64,000 bases of DNA from positions 62,001-126,000 of the forward strand of contig JAJPJD010000018.1 in NCBI GenBank assembly GCA_021324355.1, in the 5' to 3' direction. The DNA is from Actinomycetota bacterium. GTDB lineage: Bacteria > Actinomycetota > Acidimicrobiia > Acidimicrobiales > RAAP-2. Of the stretch, positions 1-8,834 are shown piece after piece (positions within the stretch are counted from its first letter, which is position 1; each line of letters begins with the position of its first letter). A model generated the notes under the pieces. That model made no database searches. It was not told the DNA's origin and was given only the letters and a program-made list of their open reading frames with translations. A program made the position numbers and the translations under genes.

Positions 1-118
1 GATGGTGAACGTCTCGGACACGGCAGTGCTCTCGATCCCCTCGGGGCCTGATGCCAGCGCTGACGGCTTCACCGTCGCCTACGGCTCGACCCAGCCAAGC
101 CCTCCACCGGGGTCCTAG
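1..118 (+). CDS. 3' end of an unidentified protein gene (partial)
   Basis: The frame beginning at position 2 is open from the window edge to a TAG at 116-118 and encodes 38 residues ending in Pro/Ser-rich sequence. Codon third positions are mostly G or C, as in the real genes here. It could be the C-terminus of a longer protein, perhaps secreted given the Ser/Gly/Asp/Thr composition, but no family can be named from so little. The in-frame ATG at 2 is probably internal. It converges on the ArsR-type gene ending at 162. Confidence 0.3.
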   Translation, partial: MVNVSDTAVLSIPSGPDASADGFTVAYGSTQPSPPPGS

Positions 119-161
119 CCGAGCAGTCCGCGGCCGGCCGGCTGGACCCACGCCCGGTTGG

Positions 162-971
162 TCAACCCCCTGCGACCGGGAGCGGGTTGCCGGTCTCGAG
201 CAGCGACTTGAGGGCGGAGAGGATCCATGGCCACCCCTGACTGAGGCTCTCCAAGGTCGGGCTACCGGGCTCGAAGCCATCATGGATGACGGTCAGTCGC
301 ACCACCTCACCGACCGGCTCGAGCTCGAAGGTGACCCTGGAGCGGGGCTCGGCCGACACCGCTGCGAAGTACTCGTCGTCGAACCCGGCGGCCTGGGCAA
401 ACTCCGCGGTGATGGTCTGCCAGGTGTACGAAAGCCGGCGGTTGGGCTCAGCCTCCAGGACCACTTGTTCGGGGTCCTCGACGGTCACTCCGCCGTACTC
501 CCAGGTCATGGGGGCGCCCGGTTCCCAGCTGGTCACGTGGGCGGCGCCCCAGTAGCGACGGGTGAAGGCCGGATCGGTGAGGGCCTGCCACAACCGTTCG
601 GGGGTGGTGCGGATGTACGTGGTGTAGACGAACTGCGGTTTGTCCATGGGACTGTCCTCCAGGGCGTGCTTGAGCTCGGACAGGACGGCAGTCCGGGCTC
701 GGTCGTAGCGGCTCATCCAGCGTTCGGCGATGTCGTTGAGTGGGACCGGGTTGAGATAGTGGAGCCGAACCCGGCCCCGGCGGACGCTCGTCACCAGGCC
801 GGCCGCCTCGAGCACCGCCAGGTGCTTGGTCACCGACTGGCGGGCCATGGCCAGGCCCGCGCACAGCTCCCTGAGCGTCTGGCCGTTGCGGTCCCGTAGC
901 CGGTCGAGCAACATCCGGCGGGACGGGTCGGCGAGCGCCTTGAACACCGTGTCCATCGCCTCCCCGCCCAT
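162..971 (-). CDS. ArsR-family HTH regulator fused to an SRPBCC (AHSA1-like) domain
   Basis: The 269-residue protein has two parts. Residues about 6-95 are an ArsR/SmtB winged helix, recognisable from the ADPSRR segment, the LAMARQSVTKHL recognition helix and the RRGRVRLHYL wing. Residues about 112-262 are an AHSA1-type SRPBCC fold, with TTPERLWQALTDP near its start and a C-terminal GWPWILSALKSLL helix. Usually the two are neighbouring genes (a repressor and its small-molecule-binding partner); fusions are known. The start may be ATG 971 or ATG 956. An internal ATG at 647 opens the SRPBCC part and is preceded by GGAGG at 656-660 with 8-nt spacing, so a separate SRPBCC protein may also be made. 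No metal-binding Cys cluster is evident, so the signal is unlikely to be arsenic. A perfect inverted repeat lies just upstream. Confidence 0.85.
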   Translation of the reverse strand: MGGEAMDTVFKALADPSRRMLLDRLRDRNGQTLRELCAGLAMARQSVTKHLAVLEAAGLVTSVRRGRVRLHYLNPVPLNDIAERWMSRYDRARTAVLSELKHALEDSPMDKPQFVYTTYIRTTPERLWQALTDPAFTRRYWGAAHVTSWEPGAPMTWEYGGVTVEDPEQVVLEAEPNRRLSYTWQTITAEFAQAAGFDDEYFAAVSAEPRSRVTFELEPVGEVVRLTVIHDGFEPGSPTLESLSQGWPWILSALKSLLETGNPLPVAGG

Positions 972-990
972 CGTCGATGGAGGCCATTTT

Positions 991-1008
991 GGCAGCCTTT
1001 TGGCTGCC
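991..1008. promoter_or_regulatory. Inverted repeat, likely operator of the ArsR-type gene
   Basis: GGCAGCC-TTTT-GGCTGCC is a perfect 7-4-7 inverted repeat 20 nt upstream of the ATG at 971. ArsR proteins bind imperfect 12-2-12-type palindromes over their own promoters, so position and symmetry fit autoregulation. It could also form a hairpin in RNA. Confidence 0.5.
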
Positions 1009-1166
1009 TATCAATGGCTACCAGGGAATCCGCAGACCCGCTGGGCGAGCAGACCGCGCGATCGTGCTCGCCGGTGCCGCCTCCCGGACATTCGCAGCCC
1101 AGCTTGTGGTCCATGGGGTCGTTGCGCTCCGGGCGCCGCCCGGGGCGCGCCCAGCACACTGGACCG

Positions 1167-1520
1167 ATGGCGGGCCGGCCACTCCTGCTGGTGGACATCG
1201 ATGGTGTCCTCAATGTCTTTGGTGTCGACGCGTGCCCTAACGGCTACGCCGAGCACGCGGTGTTCCCAGAAGACGACCAGCCGATGCGGTCGGCGACCAT
1301 CCACGGCGTCTGGCTCCGCGACCCGGCGGGCGCCTTCGACCTGGCGTGGGCCTCTGCCTGGGGCTTTCAAGCGCAGCAGCACCTGGGGCCGATCCTCGAC
1401 CTGGAGGAGTTCCCCTTCGTGCCCATGCCTGAGATCCCATCTCCACCGGCCGAGAGGGTCCCCGAGCGGCGCCATGTGGACCAGCTTCTTGCGTGGGCTC
1501 GGGCGCTCGCGCTCCGATGA
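1167..1520 (+). CDS. Short HAD-like protein, possibly truncated at the C-terminus
   Basis: This is a 117-residue product from ATG 1167. The motif LLLVDIDGVLN (D10 and D12) is the HAD motif I, and DLAWASAWGFQAQQHLGPIL matches the middle of small actinobacterial HAD-domain proteins of unknown substrate. Those relatives normally continue to a DD-containing motif IV. Here the frame stops after RALALR, while the +1 frame immediately reads SDDSRTPSG, which could be a displaced motif IV. A frameshift or natural truncation is possible. It converges on the oxidoreductase gene ending at 1572. CACACT six nt before the ATG could be a -10 box of a leaderless transcript. Confidence 0.6.
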   Translation: MAGRPLLLVDIDGVLNVFGVDACPNGYAEHAVFPEDDQPMRSATIHGVWLRDPAGAFDLAWASAWGFQAQQHLGPILDLEEFPFVPMPEIPSPPAERVPERRHVDQLLAWARALALR

Positions 1521-1571
1521 CTCGAGGACACCCTCCGGCCGGTCGCGGCGCGACCGCCGGAGGGGCCGCCC

Positions 1572-2525
1572 TCAGCCCTCGGGCTGGTCCACCAGGACCA
1601 CCTTGCCCAGCTTGCCGCCGGCTTCGAAGCGGTCGTAGGCGCGTTCGGCATGGGCGAAGGCGAAGGTGTCGCAGACCGGCACCGTGATCGCCCCGGTGGC
1701 GAGGTGGGGGAGCACGTGGCGGGCGACGCCGTCGATCACCAGCCCCTTGGCCACCCGGTCGCGGCCGCGCAGCGTGGAGCCGGAGATCCGGGCCCGTTTG
1801 GCCATCACCACCCCCAGCTGCAGCTGGACTTCGCCGCCGCTGCCCAGTCCGATGACCGAGATCCGCCCCCGCTCAGCCAGCGCGCCGAGGGCGACGCCGA
1901 AGCTGGCGGCGCCCACCAGCTCGAGCACGACGTCGTAGGGACCGTGCTCGGCGATCGAGCCGGGGTCGATCACCTGGTGAGCGCCCAGGGACCGGACCGC
2001 GTCCCGTTTGGTCGGATCCCGGACCGAGGCGACCACCATGGCCCCGGTGACCCGGCCGAGCTGGACCGCGGCGGTGCCGACCCCGCCGGCCGCCCCGGTC
2101 ACCAACAGGCGCTCGCCCGCCGCCAGCTCGGCCTGACTGAACAGCGCGTCGTAGGCGGTGCAGAAGGTCTCGGGGAACCCGCCGGCCTGGACCCAGGTGA
2201 CCGCCTCGGGAACGGCCAGCGCGTGCGCCTCGTCGACCACCGCCAGCTCCGCCTGGCCACCGCCGCCCAGCAGGCCCATGACCCGGTCCCCGGGCGCGAA
2301 CCGTTGGACCTGGCGGCCCACCGCTACCACCTCGCCAGCCATCTCCAGGCCGGGGATGTTGGCCGGGGCACCGGGTGGTGCCGGGTACCGGCCCCGCCGC
2401 TGGCCCATGTCGGCCCCGTTGAGCCCGGCTGCCCGGACCGCCACCAGCAGCTCGGTGTCGCCGACCTGCGGATCGGGCTGCTCGACCCACACTGGCCGGC
2501 CATCGTCGATCACCACGGCGTGCAT
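1572..2525 (-). CDS. Zinc-free MDR oxidoreductase (NADPH:quinone reductase-like)
   Basis: The 317-residue protein starts at MHAVVIDD (ATG 2525), where similarity to medium-chain dehydrogenase/reductases begins; an upstream in-frame start at 2576 is less likely. The N-terminal GroES-like part contains RAAGLNGADMGQRRG and GLEMAGEVVAVG. The NADP-binding Rossmann motif GAAGGVG is at residues 144-150. The zinc-ligand Cys/His residues of alcohol dehydrogenases are absent, which points to the quinone oxidoreductase branch. The substrate cannot be told. It lies 70 bp downstream of the FAD-dependent oxidase gene on the same strand and probably shares its transcript. Confidence 0.88.
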   Translation of the reverse strand: MHAVVIDDGRPVWVEQPDPQVGDTELLVAVRAAGLNGADMGQRRGRYPAPPGAPANIPGLEMAGEVVAVGRQVQRFAPGDRVMGLLGGGGQAELAVVDEAHALAVPEAVTWVQAGGFPETFCTAYDALFSQAELAAGERLLVTGAAGGVGTAAVQLGRVTGAMVVASVRDPTKRDAVRSLGAHQVIDPGSIAEHGPYDVVLELVGAASFGVALGALAERGRISVIGLGSGGEVQLQLGVVMAKRARISGSTLRGRDRVAKGLVIDGVARHVLPHLATGAITVPVCDTFAFAHAERAYDRFEAGGKLGKVVLVDQPEG

Positions 2526-2595
2526 GGCCCGAGCCTGGTCCAGCTCCCGCCGGCGTGCCACTGGTGCCCAGCCCACCAGGTCGTGGGCCCAAAGG

Positions 2596-4221
2596 TCAGC
2601 GGCCGGGTGGGTCGGCGTTGGGCGGGTCGACCAGCACGCCCGGGTTCATGATCCCGGCCGGGTCGACCGCCTGCTTGGCTGCCCGCAGCGCCGCCGCGAA
2701 CAGCTCTGGGCGCTCCCGGTCGTACCAGGGGCGGTGCTGGCGGCCGACCGCGTGGTGGTGGGTGATGGTGCCGCCAGCGGCCAGGATGGCTTCGGACGCG
2801 GCAGCTTTGATCGCCGCGTGCTGACCCAGCGGGTCGGCATCGGAGCGGTAGGCGCCCACGTAGGTGTAGTAGGGGGCCGGGCCGTCGGGATAGACGTGGG
2901 TGAACCGGCAGTTGACGGTGCCCCCACCGCAGGCCTCGGCCAGCGCGGCCAGGGTGGCAGTGCGGACCGCGTGGTCCAGCTCCGGCCAGCGGTCCCAGGT
3001 GACCGCGGTCTCGAAGGTTCCCGCGACCAGGCCGAGCCCGGCATTGGCCCCCCCGAGGCCGCCCGACCCGGGGATGAACGCCTGCCGCCACGCCCCGACC
3101 GCGCCCGTCCGTCCGGTGGCCTGTCCGCTGCCGTCGTCGACCATCAGCTCGTCGTCGGCGACGACGCCGCCGCAGGTTCGGGCCAGTCCGACGGCGTGCT
3201 CGAGGAAGCCACGCTGGGGGATCTCGGCCGACTCGAAGCCGATGATGAGCAGGGCCTGGCCGCCCTCCACCCCCGCGCTCCCGGCGGCGAGCTCGGGGTC
3301 CAGCAGGCGGAGGTTGGCCGGCCACAGCTTGGCCTGGACGATATGGCGGGTGGCCTCGTACCCGGCCTCCCAGCTGGCGAAGCGGATCCCGGCGGTCGCC
3401 CGGAAGCGGGGGCGGGCCTGGACTCGCATCCAGGCCTCGGTGATGATCCCCAAGATCCCCTCGGACCCGATCACCAGGCGGTTGGGGTCGGGGCCGGCTC
3501 CTGAGCCGGGCAATCGCCGGGTCTCGAGCCATCCGCTCGGGGTGAGCATCCGAACGGACTCCACGAACTCATCGATGTGGGTGTGGTTGGTCGCGTAGTG
3601 CCCGCCCGAGCGGGTCGCGATCCAGCCCCCGAGGGTCGAGCCGGTGAAGCTCTGCGGGAAGTGGCGCAAGGTGAGCCCCCGCGGCCGGAGCTGGTCCTCG
3701 AGGGCGGGACCAAAGACGCCGGCTTGGATCCGGGCCGCCCGGGAGACGTCGTCGACCTCGAGCACCCGGTCGAGCCGGTCGAGGGCCACCGTGACCACCG
3801 GTCCCCGGTCCTCCGGCGGGGTCACCCCGCCCACCACCGAGGAGCCCCCGCCGTAGGGGATGACGCAGTACCCGTGGTCGTCGCACCAGGAGAGGACGGC
3901 CTCGAGCTCGCTGTCCGAGCGTGGGTGGGCGACCGCGTCAGGCGGGTTGGGGTACCGGCCGAACGGCGCGTGGTCGCAGCGGTCGAACCCGTAGGAGTGG
4001 TAGGCGCGCTCCCAGGTGTCTTGGAAGCAGAACTGGTCCAGGGAGGAAGGCACCCGGACCCTCGGGGGGCGCAGCTCCAGCTCGTCGACCGAGGGGATGC
4101 GCGGCGGGTGCAGCTCCGTCCCCAGACGCGCCGACAGCGCAGCTGCGAGCTCGCGCCGGCGTTCCTCGGTCGGCTCCTCGCTCTCCAGGCCCCACATCCA
4201 CAGACTTCGACGTGGCTGCAC
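2596..4221 (-). CDS. FAD-binding oxidase of the alkyldihydroxyacetonephosphate synthase type
   Basis: This is a 541-residue flavoprotein of the VAO/PCMH family. PYGGGSSVVGG at residues 122-132 is the pyrophosphate-binding loop, and SFTGSTLGGWIATRSGG and IGSEGILGIITEAWM are further FAD-domain landmarks. The ITHHHAVGRQH segment near residue 490 and the C-terminal DPAGIMNPG are typical of AGPS-like proteins. In eukaryotes AGPS makes ether-lipid precursors; actinobacterial relatives are often annotated this way without proof, so the substrate is open. The annotated start is GTG 4221; ATG 4197 is an alternative. Candidate -10 TACCAT (minus strand, 4249-4254). Confidence 0.88.
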   Translation of the reverse strand: MQPRRSLWMWGLESEEPTEERRRELAAALSARLGTELHPPRIPSVDELELRPPRVRVPSSLDQFCFQDTWERAYHSYGFDRCDHAPFGRYPNPPDAVAHPRSDSELEAVLSWCDDHGYCVIPYGGGSSVVGGVTPPEDRGPVVTVALDRLDRVLEVDDVSRAARIQAGVFGPALEDQLRPRGLTLRHFPQSFTGSTLGGWIATRSGGHYATNHTHIDEFVESVRMLTPSGWLETRRLPGSGAGPDPNRLVIGSEGILGIITEAWMRVQARPRFRATAGIRFASWEAGYEATRHIVQAKLWPANLRLLDPELAAGSAGVEGGQALLIIGFESAEIPQRGFLEHAVGLARTCGGVVADDELMVDDGSGQATGRTGAVGAWRQAFIPGSGGLGGANAGLGLVAGTFETAVTWDRWPELDHAVRTATLAALAEACGGGTVNCRFTHVYPDGPAPYYTYVGAYRSDADPLGQHAAIKAAASEAILAAGGTITHHHAVGRQHRPWYDRERPELFAAALRAAKQAVDPAGIMNPGVLVDPPNADPPGR

Positions 4222-4305
4222 GTCCGCCCCCTGGTCCCGACCGGGGCGATGGTATCGGGTCGGCTGTCACCACCACCGGCCGCCCCGCGCCGCTCGACCA
4301 GCGGT

Positions 4306-4311
4306 TAGCCT
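4306..4311 (+). promoter_or_regulatory. -10 element of a probable leaderless promoter for gpx
   Basis: TAGCCT fits TANNNT and ends 6 nt before the ATG at 4318, so transcription would start at or next to the start codon. No Shine-Dalgarno sequence is visible in between. The same TAGCCT word occurs at the MFS/HxlR promoters near 61.9 kb. Confidence 0.5.
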
Positions 4312-4317
4312 CCCGGT

Positions 4318-4806
4318 ATGGCACTGTTCGACGTCCCCATCGCCACCCTGCACGGCGAGCCGTCCTCGCTGGCCCAGTACAAGGGCAAGGCGCTCCTGCT
4401 GGTCAACGTGGCTTCCAAGTGCGGCCTCACGCCGCAGTACGAGGGGCTGGAGAAGCTCCAGGAGACCTTCGGCGACCGGGGGTTCAGCGTGCTCGGGTTC
4501 CCCTGCAACCAGTTCGGCGGGCAGGAGCCGGGGACGCCCGAGGAGATCGCCACCTTCTGCTCCACCACCTACGGCGTCACCTTCCCCATGTTCGAGAAGA
4601 TCGACGTGAACGGGGAGCACCGGCACCCGATCTACCAGGAGCTGACCAAGACCCCCGACGCCGAGGGCAACGCCGGTGACATCCAGTGGAACTTCGAGAA
4701 GTTCTTGGTCTCTCCCTCCGGCGAGGTGGTGGCCCGGTTCCGGCCGCGGACCGACCCCCAGGACCCGGCGGTCATCGAGGCGATCACCGCGAACCTGCCG
4801 GGCTGA
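4318..4806 (+). CDS. Glutathione peroxidase-family thiol peroxidase
   Basis: The 162-residue cytoplasmic protein has full family length. The peroxidatic Cys35 lies in NVASKCGLTPQY, Gln69 in FPCNQFGGQEPG and Trp124 in IQWNFEKFLV, the conserved Cys/Gln/Trp set. The catalytic residue is Cys, not selenocysteine. Bacterial enzymes of this type usually use thioredoxin rather than glutathione, and actinobacteria generally lack glutathione, so hydroperoxide reduction with thioredoxin is the likely role (inference). It is followed 19 nt later by a HAD phosphatase gene on the same strand. Confidence 0.95.
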   Translation: MALFDVPIATLHGEPSSLAQYKGKALLLVNVASKCGLTPQYEGLEKLQETFGDRGFSVLGFPCNQFGGQEPGTPEEIATFCSTTYGVTFPMFEKIDVNGEHRHPIYQELTKTPDAEGNAGDIQWNFEKFLVSPSGEVVARFRPRTDPQDPAVIEAITANLPG

Positions 4807-4825
4807 TCGCCGGGCGCGGCGGCAG

Positions 4826-5524
4826 ATGGCCGGGGACGGCTTCGACGCGGCCATCTTCGACATGGACGGGCTCCTGGTCGATACCGAGCCGCTGTGGCAG
4901 CAGGCCGAGGTGGAGATCCTGGGCGCCCTGGGCGTCCCGCTCGATCCGCACCGGTGTCGACAGACCAAGGGGATGTTCGTGGGCGAGGTGATGGCCTACT
5001 GGCACCGGCGGTTCCCCTGGGACGGTCCTGCGGTCGACCAGGTCGCGGCCCAGGTGGTGGACCGGGTGTGCGAGCTGGTGGCCGAGCGGGGGACGCTGCA
5101 GCCCGGGGTCCGGGGGGCGATCGAGCTGTGCGAGCGCCACGGGCTTGGCCTGGCGGTGGCCTCGTCGTCCGGCTACCGGCTGATCGACCTGGTGTTGGAG
5201 CGCTTCGAGCTCGCCCGGCACTTCCGCGTGGTCCACTCGGCCGAGGACGAGCCCTACGGCAAACCCCATCCGGCGGTGTACCTGGGGGCCGCGGCCAGGC
5301 TGGGTGCCGAGCCCTCGCGCTGTGTGGCGTGGGAGGACGCGCCGGCCGGGGTGGTGGCGGCCAAGGCGGCCCGGATGGTCTGCGTGGCAGTGCCCGAGCC
5401 CGCCGAGCGGGGCCGGTCGGCGTTCGCCCTCGCCGATGCGGTGCTCGGCTCGTTGGTCGAGGCGGACGAGGATCTCTACGCGCGTCTGGTCGCCTCGCTC
5501 GACCAGGCGCTGCCGGGAGCCTGA
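4826..5524 (+). CDS. HAD-superfamily phosphatase (beta-phosphoglucomutase/2-deoxyglucose-6-P phosphatase-like)
   Basis: The 232-residue protein starts at ATG 4826, just before AAIFDMDGLLVDTEP; D12 and D14 form motif I. Motif II is ASSSGY, motif III contains GKPHPAVYL, and motif IV is AWEDAPAGVVAAK. The helical cap between motifs I and II (LWQQAEVEILGALG onward) is of the subfamily I type used for small phosphosugars. Upstream codons in this frame overlap gpx and are not family-like. The exact substrate is unknown. Confidence 0.9.
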   Translation: MAGDGFDAAIFDMDGLLVDTEPLWQQAEVEILGALGVPLDPHRCRQTKGMFVGEVMAYWHRRFPWDGPAVDQVAAQVVDRVCELVAERGTLQPGVRGAIELCERHGLGLAVASSSGYRLIDLVLERFELARHFRVVHSAEDEPYGKPHPAVYLGAAARLGAEPSRCVAWEDAPAGVVAAKAARMVCVAVPEPAERGRSAFALADAVLGSLVEADEDLYARLVASLDQALPGA

Positions 5525-5647
5525 CGCGGGAGCCGACTCGGTGAGCGTGCGCCGGCCAGCGCGGCCGGTGGTCACGGCAGTTGGCCCCAGGTCGTAGGCT
5601 TGCCCAACCTGATCGTGCCCCTCGACCACCGGACCCCTCTGCCCTCG

Positions 5648-8600
5648 ATGTTCCGCCCCGTCCCGCCCACCGTCGACTTCGTGGCCTTGGAGAAGGAGGA
5701 GCTCGCCCGGTGGGGGGCCCACGACGTGTTCGCACGGTCGATCGCTCGACGGGCCGGGTCCCGACCCTGGGTCTTCTACGAGGGGCCACCGACCGCCAAC
5801 GGCAAGCCGGGCTTCCACCACGTCTGGGCCCGCGTCTACAAGGACCTGTTTTGCCGGTTCCAGACCATGCGGGGACACCGGGTCGAGCGGCGGGCCGGCT
5901 GGGACACCCACGGTCTGCCGGTCGAGGTCGAGGTGGAGAAACGGCTGGGCATCAGCGGCAAGCGCCAGATCCAAGACGAGGTCGGGGTGGCCGAGTTCGT
6001 CCGGCTGTGCCGGGAGTCCGTCTACGCCTACGTCGAGGACTGGCGGGCGATCACCGTACGGATCGGCTACTGGATCGACCTCGACCACGCCTACTGGACG
6101 CTCGACCGAAGCTACGTGGAGTCGGTCTGGTGGCACCTCCGCCAGCTCTACGACCAGGGGCTGCTGTACGAGGACCTCAAGGTGGTTCCCTACTGCCCCC
6201 GGTGCGGCACCGGGCTGTCCAGCCACGAGCTGGGCCAGGAGGACGTGTACCGAGAGGAGGAAGACGAGTCAGCCTTCGTTCGCCTTCCTTTGGCCGACCC
6301 GGGTGCCGCACCGGCCGGGGCCACGTCGCTGGTGGTGTGGACCACCACCCCGTGGACGCTGCCCGCCAACACCGGGGTGGCGGTCAACCCCGAGCTCACC
6401 TACGTCGTGGTCGACGGGATGGTGGTGGCCGAGGACCGGGTGGAGGCGGTGTTCGGCCCGACCGCCCAGCCGAGCGGCCGGGTGCGGGGGGCCGACCTGG
6501 TCGGCCTGCGCTACCACCGCCCGCTCGACCTGGTGGCTGCCGACCCGGCGGCCGACGGGTGGCGGGTGGTGGCCGGCGACTTCGTCACCACCGAGGAGGG
6601 CACCGGCCTGGTGCACCTGGCCCCGGCGTTCGGCGAGGTCGACCGCCAGGTGGCCCGGGCCAGCGGGTTGCCCACCCTCAACCCGGTGGGCCCCGACGGC
6701 CGCTTCACCCAGGCCGCCGGGTGGCTGGCCGGCCGGGAGGTGCGGGAGGCCAACCACGACATCAACGACGCCCTGGAGGCGAATGGGCTCCTGGTGGCCC
6801 GGCTCCCGTACCGCCACCCCTACCCGCACTGCTGGCGTTGCCGGACCCCCCTCATCTACTGGGGCAAGCCGAGCTGGTACGTGGCCACGTCGACCCGGAA
6901 GGACGACCTGGTGGCGGCCAACCGCACGATCGACTGGCACCCGGCCTACATCCGCGACGGCCGCTTCGGGGAGTGGCTGGACAACAACGTCGACTGGGCG
7001 CTGTCCCGGGACCGGTTCTGGGGCACCCCCCTGCCCATCTGGCGCTGCGAGGCCGGCCACGTCACCTGCGTCGAGTCGCTGGCCGAGCTGTCCCAACTGG
7101 CCGGGACCGACCTCAGGGACCTCGATCCCCACCGCCCGGTGATCGACGAGGTCAGCTTCCCCTGCCCGTCGTGCCCCGAGGGGGCGCCGGGCACCGCTCG
7201 GCGGATCGAGCCGGTGATCGACGCGTGGTTCGACTCCGGCTCGATGCCGGCGGCCCAAGTCGGCTACCCGCACCAGGCCGGTTCGGCCGAGCGCCTGGCG
7301 TACCCGGCCGACTTCATCTCCGAGGCCATCGACCAGACCCGGGGGTGGTTCTACTCCCTGCTCGCGGTGAACACCCTGGTGTTCGGGTCAGCCCCCTACC
7401 GCCACGTGGTCTGCCTCGGTCACATCGTCGACGCCCAGGGCCGCAAGGCCTCCAAGTCGTTGGGCAACGTGCTCGATCCCTGGGAGGTGCTGGACAGCCG
7501 GGGAGCTGAGCCCATGCGGTGGTGGATGTTCAGCCAGGGATCGCCGTGGACCCCGACCCAGGCCAACCTCTCGGCAATCGATGCCGCAACCAGGGAGACC
7601 CTCCTCACCCTGTGGAACACCTTCAGCTTCTTCACCACCTATGCGGCTGCCAACGGGTTCTCGCCCGACGACCCGGCGATCCCAGCGCCGCCGGAGCGCT
7701 CCCCGCTGGACCGTTGGCTGCTGTCTCGCCTGGCTTCGGCGACCGCCGAGGTGACCGAGGCCCTGGACAGCTACGACCCCTACCGGGCCGCCACCGCGCT
7801 GGCCCGCTTGGTCGACGAGACCTCGAACTGGTACGTGCGGCGTAGCCGCCGCCGGTTCTGGCGCACCGACCCCGATGCCGACCAGCGCGACACCCTGGCC
7901 GCCCACGCCACCCTGCTCGAGACCCTGACCACGACCGCCCTGCTGCTGGCCCCGTTCTGTCCGTTCTTGGCCGACCACCTGTGGCACGAACTCACCGGGG
8001 CCGGCGAGGCCGACTCGGTGCACCTGGCCGACTGGCCGCCGGTCGACCGGGCCCACCTCGATCCGGGGCTCGAGGCCCAGATGGCCCAGGCCCGGCGGTT
8101 GGCCTCCCTCGGCCGCGCGGCCCGCAGCGAGGCCGGCCTCAAGGTGCGCCAGCCCCTGGCGCGGGCTCTGGTGTACCTGCCGCCGGGGGCTCCGCCGCTG
8201 CTGGCCGACGTGGTGGCCGACGAGCTCAACGTCGACCGGGTCGAGGTCGCGGCCGAGCTGGGCGAGCTGCTCGAGTTCCGCCTGGCCCCGAACTTCAAGG
8301 TCCTCGGCCCCAAGCTCAAGTCCGGGGTCCAAGAGGCCAAGGCAGCCCTGGCCGGCCTGGACGCCCCGGCGGTGGCCGCCGCCTTGGAGGCGGGCCAGAC
8401 GGTGCGGCTGGCCCTGGCCTCGGGCGAGGTGGAGCTCGGCCGGGGCGACGTGGAGCTGCAGGTCCGCGGGCGGGGGGGCTACGCGGTCTCGAGGGAGGGC
8501 CACGAGGCGGTGGCCCTCGATGTGACCCTCGACGACGACCTGGTGCGGCGGGGTCAGCTGCGGGACCTCATCCGCCAGGTCCAGGACCTGCGGAGGGCGG

Positions 8601-8785
8601 CCGGGTTCGAGGTGACCGACCGGATCCGCCTCTGGCTCGAGGGCGCGAGCGGCGTGCGCCCGTTGTTCGACCACCTGGCCCGGGAGGTCCTGGCGGTCGA
8701 GGTGATCGAGGGGCCCGGTGCCGGCCCCGGCTCGCCGGTCGAGATCGGCTCGGACACCGGTCGGGCCTGGCTCGAGCGGGCGTGA
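5648..8785 (+). CDS. ileS: Isoleucyl-tRNA synthetase
   Basis: This class I aminoacyl-tRNA synthetase charges tRNA-Ile with isoleucine. From ATG 5648 it is 1045 residues; the frame also permits a TTG at 5600 but homology begins near FRPVPPTVDF. The HIGH-equivalent is GFHHVW (55-60) in a GPPTANGKPG context, and the KMSKS-equivalent KASKS is at 600-604. Cys pairs in PYCPRCGTG and HCWRCRTPL lie in the editing/zinc regions. The C-terminal extension and overall length resemble the eukaryote-like type-2 IleRS often less sensitive to mupirocin (family knowledge, not tested). No T-box leader is visible upstream. A TAGGCT at 5595-5600 could be a -10 box. Confidence 0.96.
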   Translation: MFRPVPPTVDFVALEKEELARWGAHDVFARSIARRAGSRPWVFYEGPPTANGKPGFHHVWARVYKDLFCRFQTMRGHRVERRAGWDTHGLPVEVEVEKRLGISGKRQIQDEVGVAEFVRLCRESVYAYVEDWRAITVRIGYWIDLDHAYWTLDRSYVESVWWHLRQLYDQGLLYEDLKVVPYCPRCGTGLSSHELGQEDVYREEEDESAFVRLPLADPGAAPAGATSLVVWTTTPWTLPANTGVAVNPELTYVVVDGMVVAEDRVEAVFGPTAQPSGRVRGADLVGLRYHRPLDLVAADPAADGWRVVAGDFVTTEEGTGLVHLAPAFGEVDRQVARASGLPTLNPVGPDGRFTQAAGWLAGREVREANHDINDALEANGLLVARLPYRHPYPHCWRCRTPLIYWGKPSWYVATSTRKDDLVAANRTIDWHPAYIRDGRFGEWLDNNVDWALSRDRFWGTPLPIWRCEAGHVTCVESLAELSQLAGTDLRDLDPHRPVIDEVSFPCPSCPEGAPGTARRIEPVIDAWFDSGSMPAAQVGYPHQAGSAERLAYPADFISEAIDQTRGWFYSLLAVNTLVFGSAPYRHVVCLGHIVDAQGRKASKSLGNVLDPWEVLDSRGAEPMRWWMFSQGSPWTPTQANLSAIDAATRETLLTLWNTFSFFTTYAAANGFSPDDPAIPAPPERSPLDRWLLSRLASATAEVTEALDSYDPYRAATALARLVDETSNWYVRRSRRRFWRTDPDADQRDTLAAHATLLETLTTTALLLAPFCPFLADHLWHELTGAGEADSVHLADWPPVDRAHLDPGLEAQMAQARRLASLGRAARSEAGLKVRQPLARALVYLPPGAPPLLADVVADELNVDRVEVAAELGELLEFRLAPNFKVLGPKLKSGVQEAKAALAGLDAPAVAAALEAGQTVRLALASGEVELGRGDVELQVRGRGGYAVSREGHEAVALDVTLDDDLVRRGQLRDLIRQVQDLRRAAGFEVTDRIRLWLEGASGVRPLFDHLAREVLAVEVIEGPGAGPGSPVEIGSDTGRAWLERA

Positions 8786-8821
8786 GTGGTCGGTGCGTGG
8801 TCGGCCCGCCGGGTGGACCGG

Positions 8822-8827
8822 TAAGGT
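8822..8827 (+). promoter_or_regulatory. -10 element of a probable leaderless promoter for a small membrane protein
   Basis: TAAGGT (TANNNT) ends 7 nt before the ATG at 8835. A purine-rich GAGGTG lies between, so a weak ribosome site cannot be excluded. Confidence 0.4.
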
Positions 8828-8834
8828 CGAGGTG

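Noticed and set aside
5525..5647. Possible T-box riboswitch before ileS
   Set aside because: No T-box core (such as a TGGnACCGCG-like bulge) and no matching terminator or sequestering stem could be seen.
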